Shown: positions 34,408 to 44,384, counted from the stretch's first letter. The stretch is DNA of 64,000 nucleotides from Limnobacter alexandrii (GCF_005871185.1 NZ_SWKN01000012.1:1-64000); one strand, 5' to 3'. Made by a program: numbers and translations. Notes: generated from the letters alone by a model not told the origin.

Positions 34408-35938
34408 TTCCCGCCTCACCTGTCTGAATGCTTCTTGGTATGGACACCATGACCGTTGTCCCGGACCCAAGGGATCCGCTGACATCGACCCAGCCCTCGA
34501 AGGCTGCAACCCGTTCTTGCATGCCTCGTAGGCCGAACGATGTTTCTTTTAATTTATCAGTATTCTCGATTCCGCGACCATTGTCACGAATCTCCAATGT
34601 TAATTCACTTTCTGTAACAAACAACTCCGCGTCAACCCGCGTTGCTTGCGCGTGTTTCACAATGTTGGTCAGGGCTTCCTGCAGTATTCGGAACAACGCG
34701 GTGCTTTGTTCGCTGTCCAGGTCCAGTTCGTCCACATTGCACTGGAATGTGCCTTCAATCTGAGTGCGTTTCTGAAAATCGTTCATCTGCCATTCAAGGG
34801 CAGGAATCAAGCCATAATCCAGAATACCTGGTCGCAGGTCTTTGGCAATCCGCTGGCTGCTCGCAAGCAAGTGCTCTATCAATTCAAGCATGTCATCGAG
34901 CTTTTCCTGAACTGCTGACTCAGACGGCACGTTCTTGTTCAGCCAGGCCACATCGGCTTTCAGCTTGGTCAGCGAGCCGCCCATGTCATCATGAATTTCA
35001 CGGGCAATTGCACCGCGTTCCTGCTCACGGCGTTTCTCAAACTCGGTGGTCACCAGGCGCAACTCGGTTTGTGCGCTCAGCAGGCGTTCTTCAGCCTGTT
35101 TTCGATCCGAAATGTCCAGCAATACGCCGTCCCACACAAACATGTTTCCACGTAGTTTGGCCACTGCATTCATGTACACCCAGCGGGATTCCTTTTTGCC
35201 GTAATTTTTGATCCGGCCCTCCCAGCTCACAGCCACGCCGGGTTTCGGAGGGTCCATCAATTGCTCGAAAAGAACCGCTGCATCAGCAGGTTCAAACTGC
35301 TCGAAAAAGTAATGTGGATTTTCCAGAAACAGGCGGGTGGGCACACCGAAAAGCCTGACTACCCCTTCGCTAACAAAAGGCACTGTGGGGCGCGGCATCG
35401 ACGGGCCCGACTGCATCTGAAAAATAATGCCCGGAATATTCTCTGCAATTGCAGCAAATCGCCGCTCAGATTCCCGCTGAGCCTGTTCCGCTGCCGCAAG
35501 GCTGCGGCGTTCATTGGCTGCCCTCAGCGAACGCTCTATGGCGGGCACCAGGCGCGCCATTTTGTCCTTCATGAGGTAATCGTCGGCACCGGCCCGCATG
35601 GCATCGACGGCCACATGTTCGCCAATGCTGCCAGACACAATAATGAAGGGAATATCCAGCCCCGAATCGCGCACCACGCGCAAGGCTTCCTCAGACCCGA
35701 AGCCTGGCAAATTGTGGTCAGAAATAACCACTTGCCACTCCTCGTGTTCAAGGCACTTTCGCAGGTCCTCCAGGCGGTCCACCCGCGTGGCCGTGTACTT
35801 CAGTCCGCCCTGTTTCAGGCGGTAGCACATCAACTCAAAGTCCGAATCATTGTCTTCCACCACCAGAACTTTCAATCCACCATCTGAAAAGTTACTGATG
35901 TCCAACAATGAAGGGGGCAGTCCTTTTGTATTACTCAT
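34400..35938 (-). CDS. Hybrid histidine kinase with N-terminal receiver and PAS domain
   Basis: A 512-residue soluble kinase with an unusual order. An N-terminal receiver (about 20-145, Asp74 in VVISDHNLPGFG) is followed by a PAS domain (about 165-285, FAAIAENIPGIIFQM). A coiled coil and a HisKA_3 domain come next (GAIAREIHDDMGGSL, with the phospho-His). The C-terminal HATPase shows EALTNIVKHA and GRGIENTD. No membrane helices are visible. The HisKA_3 class normally pairs with NarL-type regulators, and the next gene is one. The N-terminal receiver implies that another kinase or Hpt feeds into it. Confidence 0.92.
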   Translation of the reverse strand: MSNTKGLPPSLLDISNFSDGGLKVLVVEDNDSDFELMCYRLKQGGLKYTATRVDRLEDLRKCLEHEEWQVVISDHNLPGFGSEEALRVVRDSGLDIPFIIVSGSIGEHVAVDAMRAGADDYLMKDKMARLVPAIERSLRAANERRSLAAAEQAQRESERRFAAIAENIPGIIFQMQSGPSMPRPTVPFVSEGVVRLFGVPTRLFLENPHYFFEQFEPADAAVLFEQLMDPPKPGVAVSWEGRIKNYGKKESRWVYMNAVAKLRGNMFVWDGVLLDISDRKQAEERLLSAQTELRLVTTEFEKRREQERGAIAREIHDDMGGSLTKLKADVAWLNKNVPSESAVQEKLDDMLELIEHLLASSQRIAKDLRPGILDYGLIPALEWQMNDFQKRTQIEGTFQCNVDELDLDSEQSTALFRILQEALTNIVKHAQATRVDAELFVTESELTLEIRDNGRGIENTDKLKETSFGLRGMQERVAAFEGWVDVSGSLGSGTTVMVSIPRSIQTGEAGND

Positions 35939-36118
35939 TGTCTGTTCGCTTGTTGTTGGTTTTTATTGTTGTGTGCAGGATCAAAGCGAGAGATAACGCC
36001 CTTTCAAGGTTTTAATCCTTGCATTATTTTGTTCATCTTATCGGAACATATCAGGGTATAGAACTCATTCGCGTTGGGGCACCTCCCAAATTGTGTTAAC
36101 CCCGCGACAAAGGCCCTG

Positions 36119-37111
36119 ATGAATCGTCCTCCCGTAAAGTTTGAATTTTCCAAATCAACCCACGCCAGCGACATGGTGGCCGGCGCCAGGCAGGCAGCCG
36201 TTGCTGTTAACCGCAGTTTGCAAAGCGACGACAGCGCAGACCGTGAGTTTGAATTCAATGACAAGGATTTTGCGCGGGTACGCGCACTCATCCTGAAAAT
36301 AGCGGGAATTTCACTGGCACCCAGCAAGCAAAGCATGGTGTACAGCCGCTTGGCCCGTCGCCTGCGTGCCTGCAATCACGGCCGGTTCTCCACCTACCTC
36401 GACGCGCTTGAATCCAATTCAAGCAACCCGGAGTGGGAGCACTTCACCAATTCACTGACCACCAACCTGACCTCGTTTTACCGCGAGGCGCATCACTTCG
36501 AGATTCTGAAAAAGCAACTGCAATCGCTTTCGCGCAATGCCCGAATCGAGTTGTGGTGCAGTGCCGCCTCCACCGGCGAAGAGCCCTACACCATGGCGAT
36601 TACCGCCATGGAAGCCTTCAACAGCATGAACCCGCCTGTGCGTATTCTGGCCACAGACATTGACACCAAAGTGATTGAGCATGCCAAAAAGGGTGTGTAC
36701 CGCCTGGATCAGGTCGACAAAATTCCCGATGACATCCTGCGAAAGTATTTCCTGAAGGGCAAGGGCGAAAGCGAAGGGCTTATTCGCGTACGCCCCGAGG
36801 TGCAAGCATTGTTGACATTCCGAAAGCTGAACCTGATGGACAATGTATGGTCCCTGCGACCCGGCTTTGATGCCATTTTCTGCCGAAATGTCATGATTTA
36901 TTTTGAGAAAGACGTGCAGTTGCAAATCCTCAAGCGATTCGCTCCCCTGATGAATCAGAACGGCCTGTTGTACGCGGGGCACTCCGAGAATTTCGCCATG
37001 GCACGCGACTACTTCACCTTGCGCGGTAAAACCGTGTACACCGTCAATGCCGACAAAGCCGCGAAAACCGGCACCGGCGGAGAAGGGTTGGCGCGTCAGG
37101 TCACCGCATGA
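36119..37111 (+). CDS. cheR: Chemoreceptor methyltransferase CheR
   Basis: CheR methylates glutamates of chemoreceptors using S-adenosylmethionine, which drives adaptation. The 330-residue protein has the N-terminal helical domain and the SAM-binding segment IELWCSAASTGEEPYTMAI. It also shows ILATDIDTKVIEHAK and FDAIFCRNVMIYFEK. An N-terminal tail of about 40 residues precedes the domain. The ATG at 36119 is preferred; the frame upstream needs a TTG. It overlaps cheD by 4 bp. Confidence 0.95.
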   Translation: MNRPPVKFEFSKSTHASDMVAGARQAAVAVNRSLQSDDSADREFEFNDKDFARVRALILKIAGISLAPSKQSMVYSRLARRLRACNHGRFSTYLDALESNSSNPEWEHFTNSLTTNLTSFYREAHHFEILKKQLQSLSRNARIELWCSAASTGEEPYTMAITAMEAFNSMNPPVRILATDIDTKVIEHAKKGVYRLDQVDKIPDDILRKYFLKGKGESEGLIRVRPEVQALLTFRKLNLMDNVWSLRPGFDAIFCRNVMIYFEKDVQLQILKRFAPLMNQNGLLYAGHSENFAMARDYFTLRGKTVYTVNADKAAKTGTGGEGLARQVTA

Positions 37112-37707
37112 GCACAGGGCTACTGATTTCACCGTCTGCAAGCACGGCACCAGTTCTGGTGAAAAAAGTCATCATGCCTGGTGATTATTTTGTGTCTTGG
37201 GCACCTGCTGAAATTGCGACTCTTCTGGGTTCCTGTGTATCCGCGTGTGTGTGGGACAGCCACCGAAAAATTGGGGGCCTGAATCATTTCATGTTGCCCG
37301 ACTCACCCTCCGAGGCACGCACACTCGCCGACAAAACCAAATCGTTGCGCTATGGCTTGTACGCCATGGAATGTCTCGTTAACGATTTGCTGACCATGGG
37401 CGCCAAGCGAGAGCACCTCAGCGCCAAAGTATTTGGTGGTGCCAATATCACAGGTGCACTCAACACCCAACACGTGGGCCGCCGCAACGCGGAATTCGTG
37501 ATCGAGTTTCTGAAGAAAGACAAAATCAGAGTAGTTGCATCCGATTTGGGTGGGCCTCACAGCCGTCGAATTCGCTTCAATACCCAAACCAGTGCGGTGC
37601 GTGTGGAACGCGTGGCCAGCGCCAACTCAGCGGCGTTACAGCAGGAAAAACGCTACAGCGAAAAGATCAACAAAGACCCCGTCAATGGCGACATTGTGTT
37701 TTTCTAA
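37108..37707 (+). CDS. cheD: Chemoreceptor glutamine deamidase CheD
   Basis: CheD deamidates glutamines of chemoreceptors to glutamates, which then serve as methylation sites. The 199-residue protein carries the catalytic Cys and His in [13 protein letters not shown] and [19 protein letters not shown] also belongs to the family pattern. The gene sits between cheR and cheB, with 4 bp overlap and 11 bp spacing, so adaptation enzymes form one operon. Confidence 0.95.
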   Translation: MSTGLLISPSASTAPVLVKKVIMPGDYFVSWAPAEIATLLGSCVSACVWDSHRKIGGLNHFMLPDSPSEARTLADKTKSLRYGLYAMECLVNDLLTMGAKREHLSAKVFGGANITGALNTQHVGRRNAEFVIEFLKKDKIRVVASDLGGPHSRRIRFNTQTSAVRVERVASANSAALQQEKRYSEKINKDPVNGDIVFF

Positions 37708-37718
37708 GGGCTCGTGAA

Positions 37719-38858
37719 ATGAACAAAATCAAAGTATTGGTGGTAGACGACTCCGCCTTGATCCGGAACCTGATGAGCAAAATCATCAATTCACAGCGCG
37801 ACATGGAAACCGTGGCCACAGCGCCCGATCCATTCATTGCCAGGGATCAAATCAAGAAATTCAATCCTGATGTGATTACACTCGACATTGAAATGCCAAA
37901 AATGGACGGCATTGAATTTCTGGAAAAAATCATGCGTTTGCGGCCCACGCCCGTGTTGATGGTGTCTACGCTGACAGAACGCGGCACCGACGTAACCTTT
38001 CGCGCCCTGGAGCTAGGAGCAGTTGATTTCGTGACCAAACCCAAACTGGACATTAGCCAAGGCATGATCGACTATGCCAATGAAATTACCGACAAAATCC
38101 GCGCCGCTTATGCAGCACGTTTCCGCTTGAACCGCTTGCCACCGAAACCCGCAGTGCAAGCACCCGCAGCACAAACTGATCCCGTCACCGGCATGGTTGT
38201 GCCAGCCGAGGTGGCCAAGCCGGTGCCCACCAACAATGCATTGGGCAATCGATTTGCAGCCACAGAGAAGCTGGTGTTGATTGGTTCTTCCACAGGTGGC
38301 ACCGAAGCCATTCGAGTCATTCTTGAACAGTTGCCCAAAGACAGCCCTGCGATATTGATTACCCAACACATGCCGGCTGGTTTCACCAAAAGTTTTGCAG
38401 ATCGCTTAAACCAGGTGTGCAATATCACCGTGAAAGAAGCAGTGCACGGTGAACGCGTATTGCCCGGCCATGCCTACATTGCACCGGGTGACAAACACCT
38501 GTTGTTGGGTCGCAGTGGTGCCAACTACATTTGCCAACTGTCCGATTCCGAGCCAGTCAATCGTCATCGTCCCTCTGTGGAAGTGTTGTTCAAATCGGGG
38601 CAGGAAGTGTCGCCACGCAACATTGTGGGCATCATGCTCACAGGCATGGGCAAAGACGGTGCACAAGCCATGGCCGACATGAAAAAAGCGGGCTCTTACA
38701 ACATTTGCCAGGACGAAGCCAGTTCTGTGGTGTTCGGCATGCCGCGTGAAGCAATTGCTTTGGGAGCGGCCGATGAAGTGGTGCCATTGAACCTGATTGC
38801 CAAGCGCCTTCTCGATTACCTCTCGAAAATTGGCGGGCGTTCAGCAGTTCGAATTTGA
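37719..38858 (+). CDS. cheB: Chemoreceptor methylesterase CheB
   Basis: CheB removes methyl groups from chemoreceptors and is activated by CheA. The 379-residue protein has an N-terminal receiver with phospho-Asp56 ([16 protein letters not shown]) and a proline/alanine linker. The C-terminal esterase has its catalytic triad in [12 protein letters not shown] (Ser), ITQHMPAGF (His) and [13 protein letters not shown] (Asp). It ends one base before the stop of the convergent EAL gene. Confidence 0.96.
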   Translation: MNKIKVLVVDDSALIRNLMSKIINSQRDMETVATAPDPFIARDQIKKFNPDVITLDIEMPKMDGIEFLEKIMRLRPTPVLMVSTLTERGTDVTFRALELGAVDFVTKPKLDISQGMIDYANEITDKIRAAYAARFRLNRLPPKPAVQAPAAQTDPVTGMVVPAEVAKPVPTNNALGNRFAATEKLVLIGSSTGGTEAIRVILEQLPKDSPAILITQHMPAGFTKSFADRLNQVCNITVKEAVHGERVLPGHAYIAPGDKHLLLGRSGANYICQLSDSEPVNRHRPSVEVLFKSGQEVSPRNIVGIMLTGMGKDGAQAMADMKKAGSYNICQDEASSVVFGMPREAIALGAADEVVPLNLIAKRLLDYLSKIGGRSAVRI

Positions 38859-38859
38859 T

Positions 38860-40578
38860 TCAGCAACGCTCGGCTTTTTCCAGCCAAGCTTTCAGGCTGT
38901 CCATGTCCATGGGCCGAGAAAACCAGTAGCCTTGCAGCCTGTCGCAGCCCATCTTTATCAGGCTCTCCCGTTGTTCTGCCGTTTCAATACCCTCCGCATG
39001 CACAATCAGGCCCAGCGCATGTGCAAGGTCAATTACTGCTTTCACAATCATGTGGCTGTTCTTGTCCTCCAGCAAATCCATCACAAAACTTTTGTCAATT
39101 TTCAACACATCCACGGGCAGTTGGCGCAGGTAGTTCAGCGAGGCATACCCTGTGCCAAAATCATCCATGGCAATGTGCGAACCCTGTGCCTTTAGTTTGT
39201 TCAGCGCATCCACCGTGCGGGCCATGTCATCAATCGCAGCTGATTCGGTAACCTCAAATTCAATCCACTTGGGGTCTAGTCCTGCATTGCGAATGGTTTG
39301 TTGCGCTTTGGCCGGAAATTCAGGGTTCAACAATTGACCCGCCGAGCAATTGACCGCGCACCACAGCTTGTGGCCTTGCTGGTGTAACTCCAGCACTTTT
39401 TTGCTGCTCGATTCAATCACCCAGTCACCCAAGGCATCAATCAAGCCCGAATCCTCGGCAACGCCAATAAACTCGCTTGGCATGATCCGGCCCAGTTCCG
39501 GGTGGGTCCACCTCACCAAGGCCTCAAGGCCGCAAATACGACCGGTTTTAAGGTCTTCAATGGGCTGAAAGTCCAGCACCAACTCGTTGCTCTCAATGCC
39601 TTTGGCCAAACCCAGTTCAATGGTTTTGCGTCGCTTGGCGAGGTCATGAATTTCCGCATCAAGAACATTCAGCAGTTCAAGTCCACGAGACTCAATCACA
39701 TGTGCCACTGATTGCGCATGGGTTACCAATTCCGCTGCATGTTGCCCATGCAGGCCGGGGCGTGCCAGCCCCAAACGCATATTGGGGCGAACTGCAATGT
39801 TGTCGACCATGAACACGCGGTTCAGGTTGGCTTCAAACTCGCAAAGTGTATCCGCAATCAGGGTGTTGTCCGTACCCCAGTCCAGTTTGTTCGTTAACAC
39901 CACCAGCACATTGTCTGACCATCTGCACAAAATATCCTGCTTGAAGGTGTCCCGAATTCGCTCCACGATCTTTTCCAGCATATTGCGTCGAATGCGCGGG
40001 TCTACTTCCGGGCGGCGCGCCTGGTTTCTAGACACATTCACACTCAGCAGGCACAAGTCGTTGTCATCGCCAGAATTCGTGCTCAGTCCCGACAAGGTTT
40101 TCACCAAACCCTGGCGGTTCAGGAAACCAGTGGCTGCATCGAAATACACTGCGCGTCTGTGGGCTTGCTCCAGCAGCAGCTTTTCCCGGCGAAGCCGGTG
40201 GGTGTGAATTTCCCTGCGAACCGCAGGAATCAGTCGTTCGGGTTTGGATTTCTCCACATAATCGCGCACGCCCTCGTGCATGGCTTGCACGCCCAAAGCA
40301 TCGCTGGCCAAACCCGAGAGCAAGATCATTGGTGTGTCAGGCCGCAAGCGCTGAACCATTTCAATGGCCTTCTCGTGCGTCAGTTGCGGCATCGAATAGT
40401 CGCAGATCACCAGGTCGGGTTCAATGTCGTCCAGCGTGCTCCTCAGCGTTTCCTCACTGTGCGCGTGGCGAACAACTGCCGTCTGCCAGGTTTTGGTCAG
40501 TTGCCGTTTGATCAATAGAAAGTCATCGTCGCTGTCGTCGACAACAATGATTCTGGGCGCTTCCTGTTCTGTTGTCAT
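38860..40578 (-). CDS. Receiver-GGDEF(degenerate)-EAL protein
   Basis: A 572-residue regulator of cyclic di-GMP. It starts with a receiver domain (phospho-Asp60, LVICDYSMP). A GGDEF-like domain follows at about 145-310 in which the signature is replaced by RWSDNV, so it should not make c-di-GMP. The EAL domain from about 330 has the intact motifs GLEALVRW, DDFGTGYASLNYL and HAEGIE, so phosphodiesterase activity is likely. The ATG at 40578 gives MTTEQEAPRIIVVDDS. A tentative sigma-28 site lies just upstream. It may lower c-di-GMP to favour swimming (inference). Confidence 0.9.
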   Translation of the reverse strand: MTTEQEAPRIIVVDDSDDDFLLIKRQLTKTWQTAVVRHAHSEETLRSTLDDIEPDLVICDYSMPQLTHEKAIEMVQRLRPDTPMILLSGLASDALGVQAMHEGVRDYVEKSKPERLIPAVRREIHTHRLRREKLLLEQAHRRAVYFDAATGFLNRQGLVKTLSGLSTNSGDDNDLCLLSVNVSRNQARRPEVDPRIRRNMLEKIVERIRDTFKQDILCRWSDNVLVVLTNKLDWGTDNTLIADTLCEFEANLNRVFMVDNIAVRPNMRLGLARPGLHGQHAAELVTHAQSVAHVIESRGLELLNVLDAEIHDLAKRRKTIELGLAKGIESNELVLDFQPIEDLKTGRICGLEALVRWTHPELGRIMPSEFIGVAEDSGLIDALGDWVIESSSKKVLELHQQGHKLWCAVNCSAGQLLNPEFPAKAQQTIRNAGLDPKWIEFEVTESAAIDDMARTVDALNKLKAQGSHIAMDDFGTGYASLNYLRQLPVDVLKIDKSFVMDLLEDKNSHMIVKAVIDLAHALGLIVHAEGIETAEQRESLIKMGCDRLQGYWFSRPMDMDSLKAWLEKAERC

Positions 40579-40597
40579 TGAAGGTTTTATGATGGTG

Positions 40598-40623
40598 TTA
40601 TTGGCAAAGAAACAGCCACTTTC
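40598..40623 (-). promoter_or_regulatory. Possible sigma-28 site before the EAL gene
   Basis: On the minus strand GAAAGTGG, 10 bases, then GCCAATAA. The -10 fits 7 of 8 and the -35 fits 5 of 8, but the spacer is one base short. Confidence 0.35.
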
Positions 40624-40680
40624 CTGTATCCTGCACACTTCTGCAGAGGCTGTCTAGTCGGGCAATTCACGAGAAAAGAC

Positions 40681-41238
40681 ATGAGCAAGGCTTTCACGAA
40701 AGAAAACGATTCAGAATTTGAGGACGACGGTCCAGAGGCTGGCCCCGCACTTCCACAAGGTTTGAAAAACTACATCACGCCCAAAGGCTATCGCCGGTTG
40801 CGCGATGAACTCACCCACCTTGTAAAAATTGAACGACCCGAGGTTGTTTCGGTGGTCTCTTGGGCGGCGTCCAATGGCGATCGCTCTGAAAACGGCGATT
40901 ACCTGTACGGGAAAAAACGCTTGCGGGAAATTGATCGTCGAATTCGTTTTCTCACCAAGCGCACTGAAATTGCCGAGGTGGTGGACCCAGCCACGCAGCA
41001 AGAACTTGAGAGCATTTTCTTCGGCGCCACCGTCACCTACATCAATTCAAAAGGCGAGGAGCTGACTGTAAAAATTGTGGGCGTGGACGAGGTGGACACT
41101 GCCAAAGGGCACATCAGCTGGATTTCGCCGGTGGCCCGTGCTTTGCTGAAAGCGAAAGAGGGCGATGTGGTGCACCTGATGACGCCGGGTGGTCGGGATG
41201 AGCTTGAGATTGTTGACGTGCGGTATGTGATCGACTGA
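40681..41238 (+). CDS. greB: Transcription elongation factor GreB
   Basis: GreB rescues backtracked RNA polymerase by stimulating transcript cleavage. The 185-residue protein has the N-terminal coiled coil (ITPKGYRRLRDELTHLVKIE) with the acidic tip region SNGDRSENGDYLYGKKRLRE. The C-terminal FKBP-like domain shows GVDEVDTAKGHISWISPVAR. It has about 25 extra N-terminal residues relative to E. coli GreB, rich in acidic residues. The third modular repeat begins right after its stop codon. Confidence 0.95.
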   Translation: MSKAFTKENDSEFEDDGPEAGPALPQGLKNYITPKGYRRLRDELTHLVKIERPEVVSVVSWAASNGDRSENGDYLYGKKRLREIDRRIRFLTKRTEIAEVVDPATQQELESIFFGATVTYINSKGEELTVKIVGVDEVDTAKGHISWISPVARALLKAKEGDVVHLMTPGGRDELEIVDVRYVID

Positions 41239-41240
41239 GT

Positions 41241-41816
41241 GTGATCTGAACTAGCAGGGTCACCGCTGTAGTTTCTGCCAACTCGGCACGGGTTACTTGT
41301 GTCGCATGTTACTGGTGACTCTTGATCTGAACTTGAAGGGTCACCGCTGCCCGAAAACTTGGCATATCGGCTTGTCAGCTTGAGTCTGCACTAAGCCAAG
41401 CCCTCCAAAAGTAACGGTCGGGTCTTGGCTTTCGCGCCATGGCGCGATCGTTAGTCTCAGCGCACCAAGCCGGCAAGTTTTCTGACTGGTCATCGTGCGA
41501 CCACTTGCAAGTTCAGCTCTAAGTCACCGCTCGGTTCAGCGTCCAATCGGCGGCGGTGTTTCGATCGCTTCGCCTTCAAGAAAACCTGCCCGTTTGAATT
41601 CACCCGCCACGGTCGGCCAAAGGCCGGCACCGAGACTCGGCCCGCCTTTTTGCCGAGCGAGGTGAGTCAGGGTGAATCTCAAAAAGGGAAATACAGGTTT
41701 TCAGGCGAGAGATTGGAACCCAAGCCGATCGGGCAGTTAACCGGCAGGCGAGAGATCGGAATCCAAGCCGATCGGGCGGTTAACAAGCGGCCGAGCGAGC
41801 AACAGCCCAAGCCGAT
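41241..41816 (+). repeat. Modular intergenic repeat, copy 3
   Basis: Fills the gap between greB and the convergent spoT gene and holds no credible gene. Layout as in copy 2: a head with two TGATCTGAACT units, module A (41353-41482, 130 bp), core (41483-41579), module B (41580-41702, 123 bp) and tandem tail. Module lengths equal those of copy 2 exactly. The inner loop of module A changed from TCGCGC-ATGG-GCGCGA to TCGCGC-CATG-GCGCGA, keeping the stem. Confidence 0.88.
41703..41816 (+). repeat. 43-44 bp tandem repeat tail of copy 3
   Basis: Three units beginning at about 41719, 41762 and 41806, each with CCAAGCCGATCGGGC or a variant; the first two continue into GTTAAC, while the third is truncated. 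Linkers are CGGCAGGCGAGAGATCGGAA and a GAGCGAGC type, so it mixes the two linker types seen in copies 1 and 2. Confidence 0.82.
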
Positions 41817-41837
41817 TAGGCTATTCAAACCAGAAGG

Positions 41838-44078
41838 TCAGTGTGTCGCAGTATCCGCCACCGGCAAGCGCACTTTGGCAAAAGCCCGGCCTTTCACGCG
41901 GGTTACTCGTTCCACGTACTCAAGCCTGCGCAACGCCATCAAAATGCGCGCAAGGTGCACACGGTCAGTTACCTGAATGGTGAAATGCAGCAGCTTGCGG
42001 TAGGCCGTTTCATCGCTCATCGTCAGGTTGGTGATGTTGGCACCCGCATCGGACAAGGTGGCTGCAATGGTGGCCAGCGCCCCTTTTTCGTTCACGGCCT
42101 GCAAATCCACATTCACATCAAATGGGCGTGTAATTTCTGGGGACCACTGAACATCGGTCCAGCGTTCTGGTTCTTTGCGAATCTGTTTGCGTGCGGTTTC
42201 GCATTCATCGGTGTGAATAATCAACCCCGAGCCCTTGCGCACATAGCCAATGATGTTGTCCCCGGGAATCGGCAAACAACAGGGCGCACGCTGAACCGAC
42301 ATGCCTTCACCGCCGTGAATCATGATGGGCGCACGCGCCTCGCCTGAATGTCCAGCGGGGGCATCCACCCGCGCATCTGCACGGCCCATGGCAATCAGTA
42401 CCCGACGGGCCACAACTGGCGCCACTCGACGTCCTGCACCAATATCTGCCAACAATTCGTCTCGGGTGCTCACTTGCGAGTCTTTCAACAAACGGTCCCA
42501 CACCTCATTGGGCAACTGATCCAGCTTGATCTGGTCGGCTTCAAGCGCTTGCTCCAGCAACCGGCTACCCAAGCGCACGGTTTCTTCCAGATTCATCGAC
42601 TTCAAATAGTGCCGAATTTCGGAGCGGGCTTTACCCGAACGTACAAAGCCCAGCCAAACCGGGTTGGGGCGGCTGTGCGGAGCCGTAATTATTTCAACCA
42701 CGTCGCCACTTTTCAAAATGGTTCGCAGCGGCTCAATCACCTGATTAACCCGTGCGGCCACGCAATGGTTGCCCACGTCGGTGTGCACGGCATACGCGAA
42801 GTCGACCACTGTGGCGCCGCGCGGCAGGCTCATGATTTTGCCGTTGGGCGTGAACACGTAGACCGCATCCGGGAACAGGTCCACCTTGATGTGTTCGAGA
42901 AACTCGGCTGAATCGCCAGTCTGGTTTTGAATGTCCAGCAAGCTTTGCAGCAGGCGGTGCGTTTGGGTTTGAATGTTGTTCAGCGCCTCGCCTTCGCCTT
43001 TGTACAGCCAGTGCGAGGCCACACCTTTCTCGGCCACCTGGTGCATTTCTTCGGTACGAATTTGAAACTCCACCGGGGTTCCATAGGGCCCCAGCAAAGT
43101 GGTGTGCAGGCTTTGGTAGCCATTCAGCTTTGGAATGGCGATGTAATCCTTGAATTTTCCCGGTACTGGCTTGAACAGCTGGTGCAACATGCCCATGGCC
43201 ATGTAACAGCCAGGCATGTCTTTCACGACCACCCTGAAACCATACACATCCAGCACCTGTGAAAAGCTCAGGCGCTTTTCAATCATTTTGCGGTAAATGC
43301 CGTACAGGGCTTTTTCCCGGCCGTACACCTGACATTCAATGTTGGCATCGCCCAGGCATTTCTCAACCGCCTCCAGAATTTTGCCCACCACTTCACGGCG
43401 GTTGCCGCGCGCAGCCAACACCGCTTTTTTCAGCACTTCGTAGCGCATGGGGTAAGCATGCTGGAAGCTGAGTTCTTGCAGTTCGCGGAAAATTTCATTC
43501 AAGCCCAGTCGGTGGGCAATGGGGGCGTAAATTTCGAGGGTTTCTAGTGCAATGCGGCGTTTCTTGGCGGGGCTCATAATGTCGAGCGTTCGCATATTGT
43601 GCAAACGGTCGGCCAATTTCACCAAAATAACGCGCAGGTCGCGGGCCATGGCCAGCAACATTTTGCGGAAGTTCTCGGCCTGGGCCTCTTCGCGTGAAGA
43701 AAACTCCATTTTGTCGAGCTTGGAAAGCCCGTCGACCAAATCGGCCACCGAGCCGCCAAAGCGCTCGATCAAGTCTTCCTTGGTGGTGCCGGAGTCCTCC
43801 ATCACATCGTGAAGCAGGGCGGCTTGAATGGCTTGGCTGTCCAGGCGCCAACTGGCACACAGTTCAGCCACCGCAATGGGGTGGGTTACGTAGGGCTCAC
43901 CTGTGGCTCGGAATTGTCCCAGGTGCGCAACGTCAGAAAACTTGTAAGCCTCGCGAACACGCCGGATCTCGGCCTCGGGCAAATAAGTCGAGGCTAGTCC
44001 AATAAGCTGTGCGATAGAGACCACATCGGGTCGGTTTGGCTCAGGTTGAAGTTCTCTGGCTTGCATTGCCCCCCGCAT
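41838..44078 (-). CDS. spoT: Bifunctional (p)ppGpp synthetase/hydrolase SpoT
   Basis: Makes and degrades the stringent-response alarmone (p)ppGpp. The 746-residue protein has an N-terminal HD hydrolase domain (ALLHDVMEDSGTTKEDL), a synthetase domain (VYGREKALYGIYRKM, YQSLHTTLLGP), a TGS domain (GKIMSLPRGATVVDFAYAVH) and a C-terminal ACT domain. An intact HD motif indicates a working hydrolase. The ATG at 44078 is used; one at 44066 is possible. In many relatives spoT follows rpoZ. Here minCDE lies between them on the same strand. Confidence 0.95.
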   Translation of the reverse strand: MRGAMQARELQPEPNRPDVVSIAQLIGLASTYLPEAEIRRVREAYKFSDVAHLGQFRATGEPYVTHPIAVAELCASWRLDSQAIQAALLHDVMEDSGTTKEDLIERFGGSVADLVDGLSKLDKMEFSSREEAQAENFRKMLLAMARDLRVILVKLADRLHNMRTLDIMSPAKKRRIALETLEIYAPIAHRLGLNEIFRELQELSFQHAYPMRYEVLKKAVLAARGNRREVVGKILEAVEKCLGDANIECQVYGREKALYGIYRKMIEKRLSFSQVLDVYGFRVVVKDMPGCYMAMGMLHQLFKPVPGKFKDYIAIPKLNGYQSLHTTLLGPYGTPVEFQIRTEEMHQVAEKGVASHWLYKGEGEALNNIQTQTHRLLQSLLDIQNQTGDSAEFLEHIKVDLFPDAVYVFTPNGKIMSLPRGATVVDFAYAVHTDVGNHCVAARVNQVIEPLRTILKSGDVVEIITAPHSRPNPVWLGFVRSGKARSEIRHYLKSMNLEETVRLGSRLLEQALEADQIKLDQLPNEVWDRLLKDSQVSTRDELLADIGAGRRVAPVVARRVLIAMGRADARVDAPAGHSGEARAPIMIHGGEGMSVQRAPCCLPIPGDNIIGYVRKGSGLIIHTDECETARKQIRKEPERWTDVQWSPEITRPFDVNVDLQAVNEKGALATIAATLSDAGANITNLTMSDETAYRKLLHFTIQVTDRVHLARILMALRRLEYVERVTRVKGRAFAKVRLPVADTATH

Positions 44079-44125
44079 TTTGTACCACTCTTACAACTAA
44101 AACTACGATCTTCTATTGTGCAGTC

Positions 44126-44380
44126 TTACTTCTGGTCCGGCAAGACGATATTAACTTCCAACATCTCCATATTGCCTTGTTTTTGAAGGTTAAACTTCAC
44201 GTCTTCCTGATCAATCTTGACGTATTTCGCGATCACCTGCATCAATTCGTCCCGCATTTGGGGCAAAAAGTCGGGGCCGTCCTGGTCTACACGCTCGCGT
44301 GCAACGATCAAAGACAGTCGTTCTTTTGCAACATTGGCCGATTTTTTCTTTTCGCCAAACAGCATGCTGAGTAATGACAT
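44126..44380 (-). CDS. minE: Cell division topological factor MinE
   Basis: MinE stimulates the MinD ATPase and restricts the MinCD inhibitor to the poles. The 84-residue protein has the N-terminal amphipathic start [15 protein letters not shown], the anti-MinCD segment [13 protein letters not shown] and a C-terminal topology domain. The ATG at 44380 is preferred over an upstream GTG in the minD end because it restores the normal MinE start. It lies 4 bp after minD. Confidence 0.95.
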   Translation of the reverse strand: MSLLSMLFGEKKKSANVAKERLSLIVARERVDQDGPDFLPQMRDELMQVIAKYVKIDQEDVKFNLQKQGNMEMLEVNIVLPDQK

Positions 44381-44384
44381 GACC

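Noticed and set aside
41703-41816. CRISPR-like array
   Set aside because: Units are only two or three, the linkers repeat between copies instead of being unique, and no cas genes are present.
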